Source: an uncultured Oscillospiraceae bacterium
Lineage (GTDB): Bacteria; Bacillota; Clostridia; Oscillospirales; Oscillospiraceae
Reading direction: 5' to 3'
NCBI GenBank assembly: GCA_910578575.1
Contig: CAJTQP010000087.1
Location: forward strand, 1 to 6,873
DNA: 6,873 nt
The position numbers and the translations under genes were made by a program. This document shows, piece by piece, positions 6,328-6,873 of the stretch. The notes under the pieces were generated by a model. That model worked only from the letters and a program-made list of their open reading frames with translations. It searched no databases and was not told the origin of the DNA. How positions within the stretch are numbered: the stretch's first letter is position 1; the number at the start of each line of letters is the position of its first letter.

Positions 6328-6828
6328 TTAACCGAAAGCAATCCAATAGTAGCTTAAACCTTTATAGTTAAACTGATAAGCGTCATTTCTTTGGTTATAC
6401 CATTTTATGTTATTCCCATTTAACCTTACCAAAACGCGATAATATTCATATCCAGAATTAGGATTTGAGCCATTATAAAAAACTGAATTGGGGTATATCC
6501 AAAACCCAGAAAAATAATCTGCATTTGAATACTCTGATCCACAACTTAGAAACAAAGCCTTCGGTTGGAAACTACACGTAAGACTACACGGGTTACCCGC
6601 CCCGTAGGTACCCGTCCCGACGTAGGACCCCACCTCAATCTTAGCGCTCCCCGATTGCAGGCCGCTCACCGTCGTCTGTAGGGCGGCAATGGCGGTTTTC
6701 AGGCTCCCCACATCCACGCCAGCCTTTGCTAGGCTGTCCGATATCGCTTGCAGCTCCGCCGCGTCCAAGGCAGGCGGGCCGCCGTTCCTCCACGTGGGGG
6801 CAACGTAGGTGCTTCCGCTCAACGGCAT
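6328..6828 (-). CDS. Tail fibre-like protein with variable C-terminal domain, 166 aa
   Basis: A short fibre or tip protein of the kind that joins the phage baseplate and contacts the host surface. Residues 1-34 carry the attachment motif seen in clostridial phage fibres (YVAPTWRNGGPPALDAAEL). Residues 43-57 have a perfect heptad pattern (Leu43, Ile47, Leu50, Val54, Leu57), pointing to a short, probably trimeric coiled coil. Residues 65-166 form a probable beta domain rich in Tyr, Asn, Ser and Gly, ending YYWIAFG, with Cys81, Cys85 and Cys96. ATG at 6828 is chosen over an upstream GTG at 6834 because AAGGGGG (6842-6836) lies 7 nt before the ATG but only 1 nt before the GTG. The C-terminal half is strikingly AT-rich: two 60-base rows (6361-6480) counted by eye have 16 and 18 G+C, against 40 in row 6661-6720. 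This suggests a swapped receptor-binding module. Stop is TAA at 6330-6328. Confidence 0.8.
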   Translation of the reverse strand: MPLSGSTYVAPTWRNGGPPALDAAELQAISDSLAKAGVDVGSLKTAIAALQTTVSGLQSGSAKIEVGSYVGTGTYGAGNPCSLTCSFQPKALFLSCGSEYSNADYFSGFWIYPNSVFYNGSNPNSGYEYYRVLVRLNGNNIKWYNQRNDAYQFNYKGLSYYWIAFG

Positions 6829-6873
6829 ACCCACACCCCCTTGTGCAGTTTGACGGTTAGGGAACTAGCCGCC
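6770..6873. repeat. Terminal direct repeat, right copy
   Basis: Identical to 1-104. It contains the start, ribosome binding site and first 45 bases of the leader of the 166-aa fibre gene, and ends at the window edge after two C of the homopolymer. Joining the two copies gives a 6769-bp circle in which the fibre gene lies directly downstream of the tape measure gene and is followed by the terminator. Confidence 0.97.

Noticed and set aside
6328..6590. Possible variable region of a diversity-generating retroelement, because the fibre C-terminus is rich in Asn and Tyr.
   Set aside because: The Asn and Tyr codons are mostly AAT and TAT, as expected from AT-rich DNA rather than AAC-biased adenine mutagenesis; there is no template repeat or reverse transcriptase in the window, and the end motif does not look like the usual C-type lectin variable region.
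6829..6834. GTG start at 6834 for the fibre protein.
   Set aside because: Only 1 nt separates it from AAGGGGG; the ATG at 6828 has a 7-nt spacer.

Overview
The window reads as a piece of the tail module of a long-tailed (siphovirus-type) bacteriophage or prophage. All credible genes lie on the minus strand, so the biological reading order runs from high to low coordinates. The wording of the tape measure protein, the fibre N-terminus motif (TW.NGGPPALDAAELQAISDSLA) and the strong AGGAGG-type ribosome binding sites resemble phages of gut Clostridia (Oscillospiraceae and relatives). That host assignment comes from remembered family resemblance, not from a search.

Layout in the direction of transcription: (1) a 166-aa tail-fibre-like protein (6828 to 6328), with a GC-rich tail-attachment half and a very AT-rich C-terminal, probably receptor-binding, half; (2) a 110-bp gap with two hairpins, one of them a convincing Rho-independent terminator on the minus strand whose T-tract ends 3 nt before the next Shine-Dalgarno; (3) a 143-aa HK97-gp10-like tail/neck protein (6190 to 5759); (4) after 13 nt, a complete 1847-aa TP901-type tape measure protein (5745 to 202) that fills four fifths of the window; (5) a 142-bp leader (201 to 60) with a small ORF candidate carrying a strong ribosome binding site, a run of 10 G and an amber stop; (6) the first 59 nt of a second copy of the fibre gene, running off the left edge.

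The most notable structural fact is that positions 1-104 and 6770-6873 are identical. The window is therefore either a circular sequence of 6769 bp written with a 104-bp overlap, or a linear piece flanked by two fibre-gene starts that are identical over at least 104 bp. As a circle it gives a self-consistent unit: gp10-like, tape measure, small ORF, fibre, terminator. It would contain no capsid, terminase, portal, major tail protein, replication, integration or lysis gene. A collapsed assembly repeat is the most economical explanation. A real excised circle, a tandem array or a tail-gene segment that depends on another genome are the interesting alternatives.

The genes fit one assembly job: the tape measure sets tail length and occupies the tail lumen, the gp10-like protein probably acts at the tail or neck end, and the fibre mounts on the tail tip and recognises the host. 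I see no RNA genes, CRISPR array, transposase, origin or convincing promoter.
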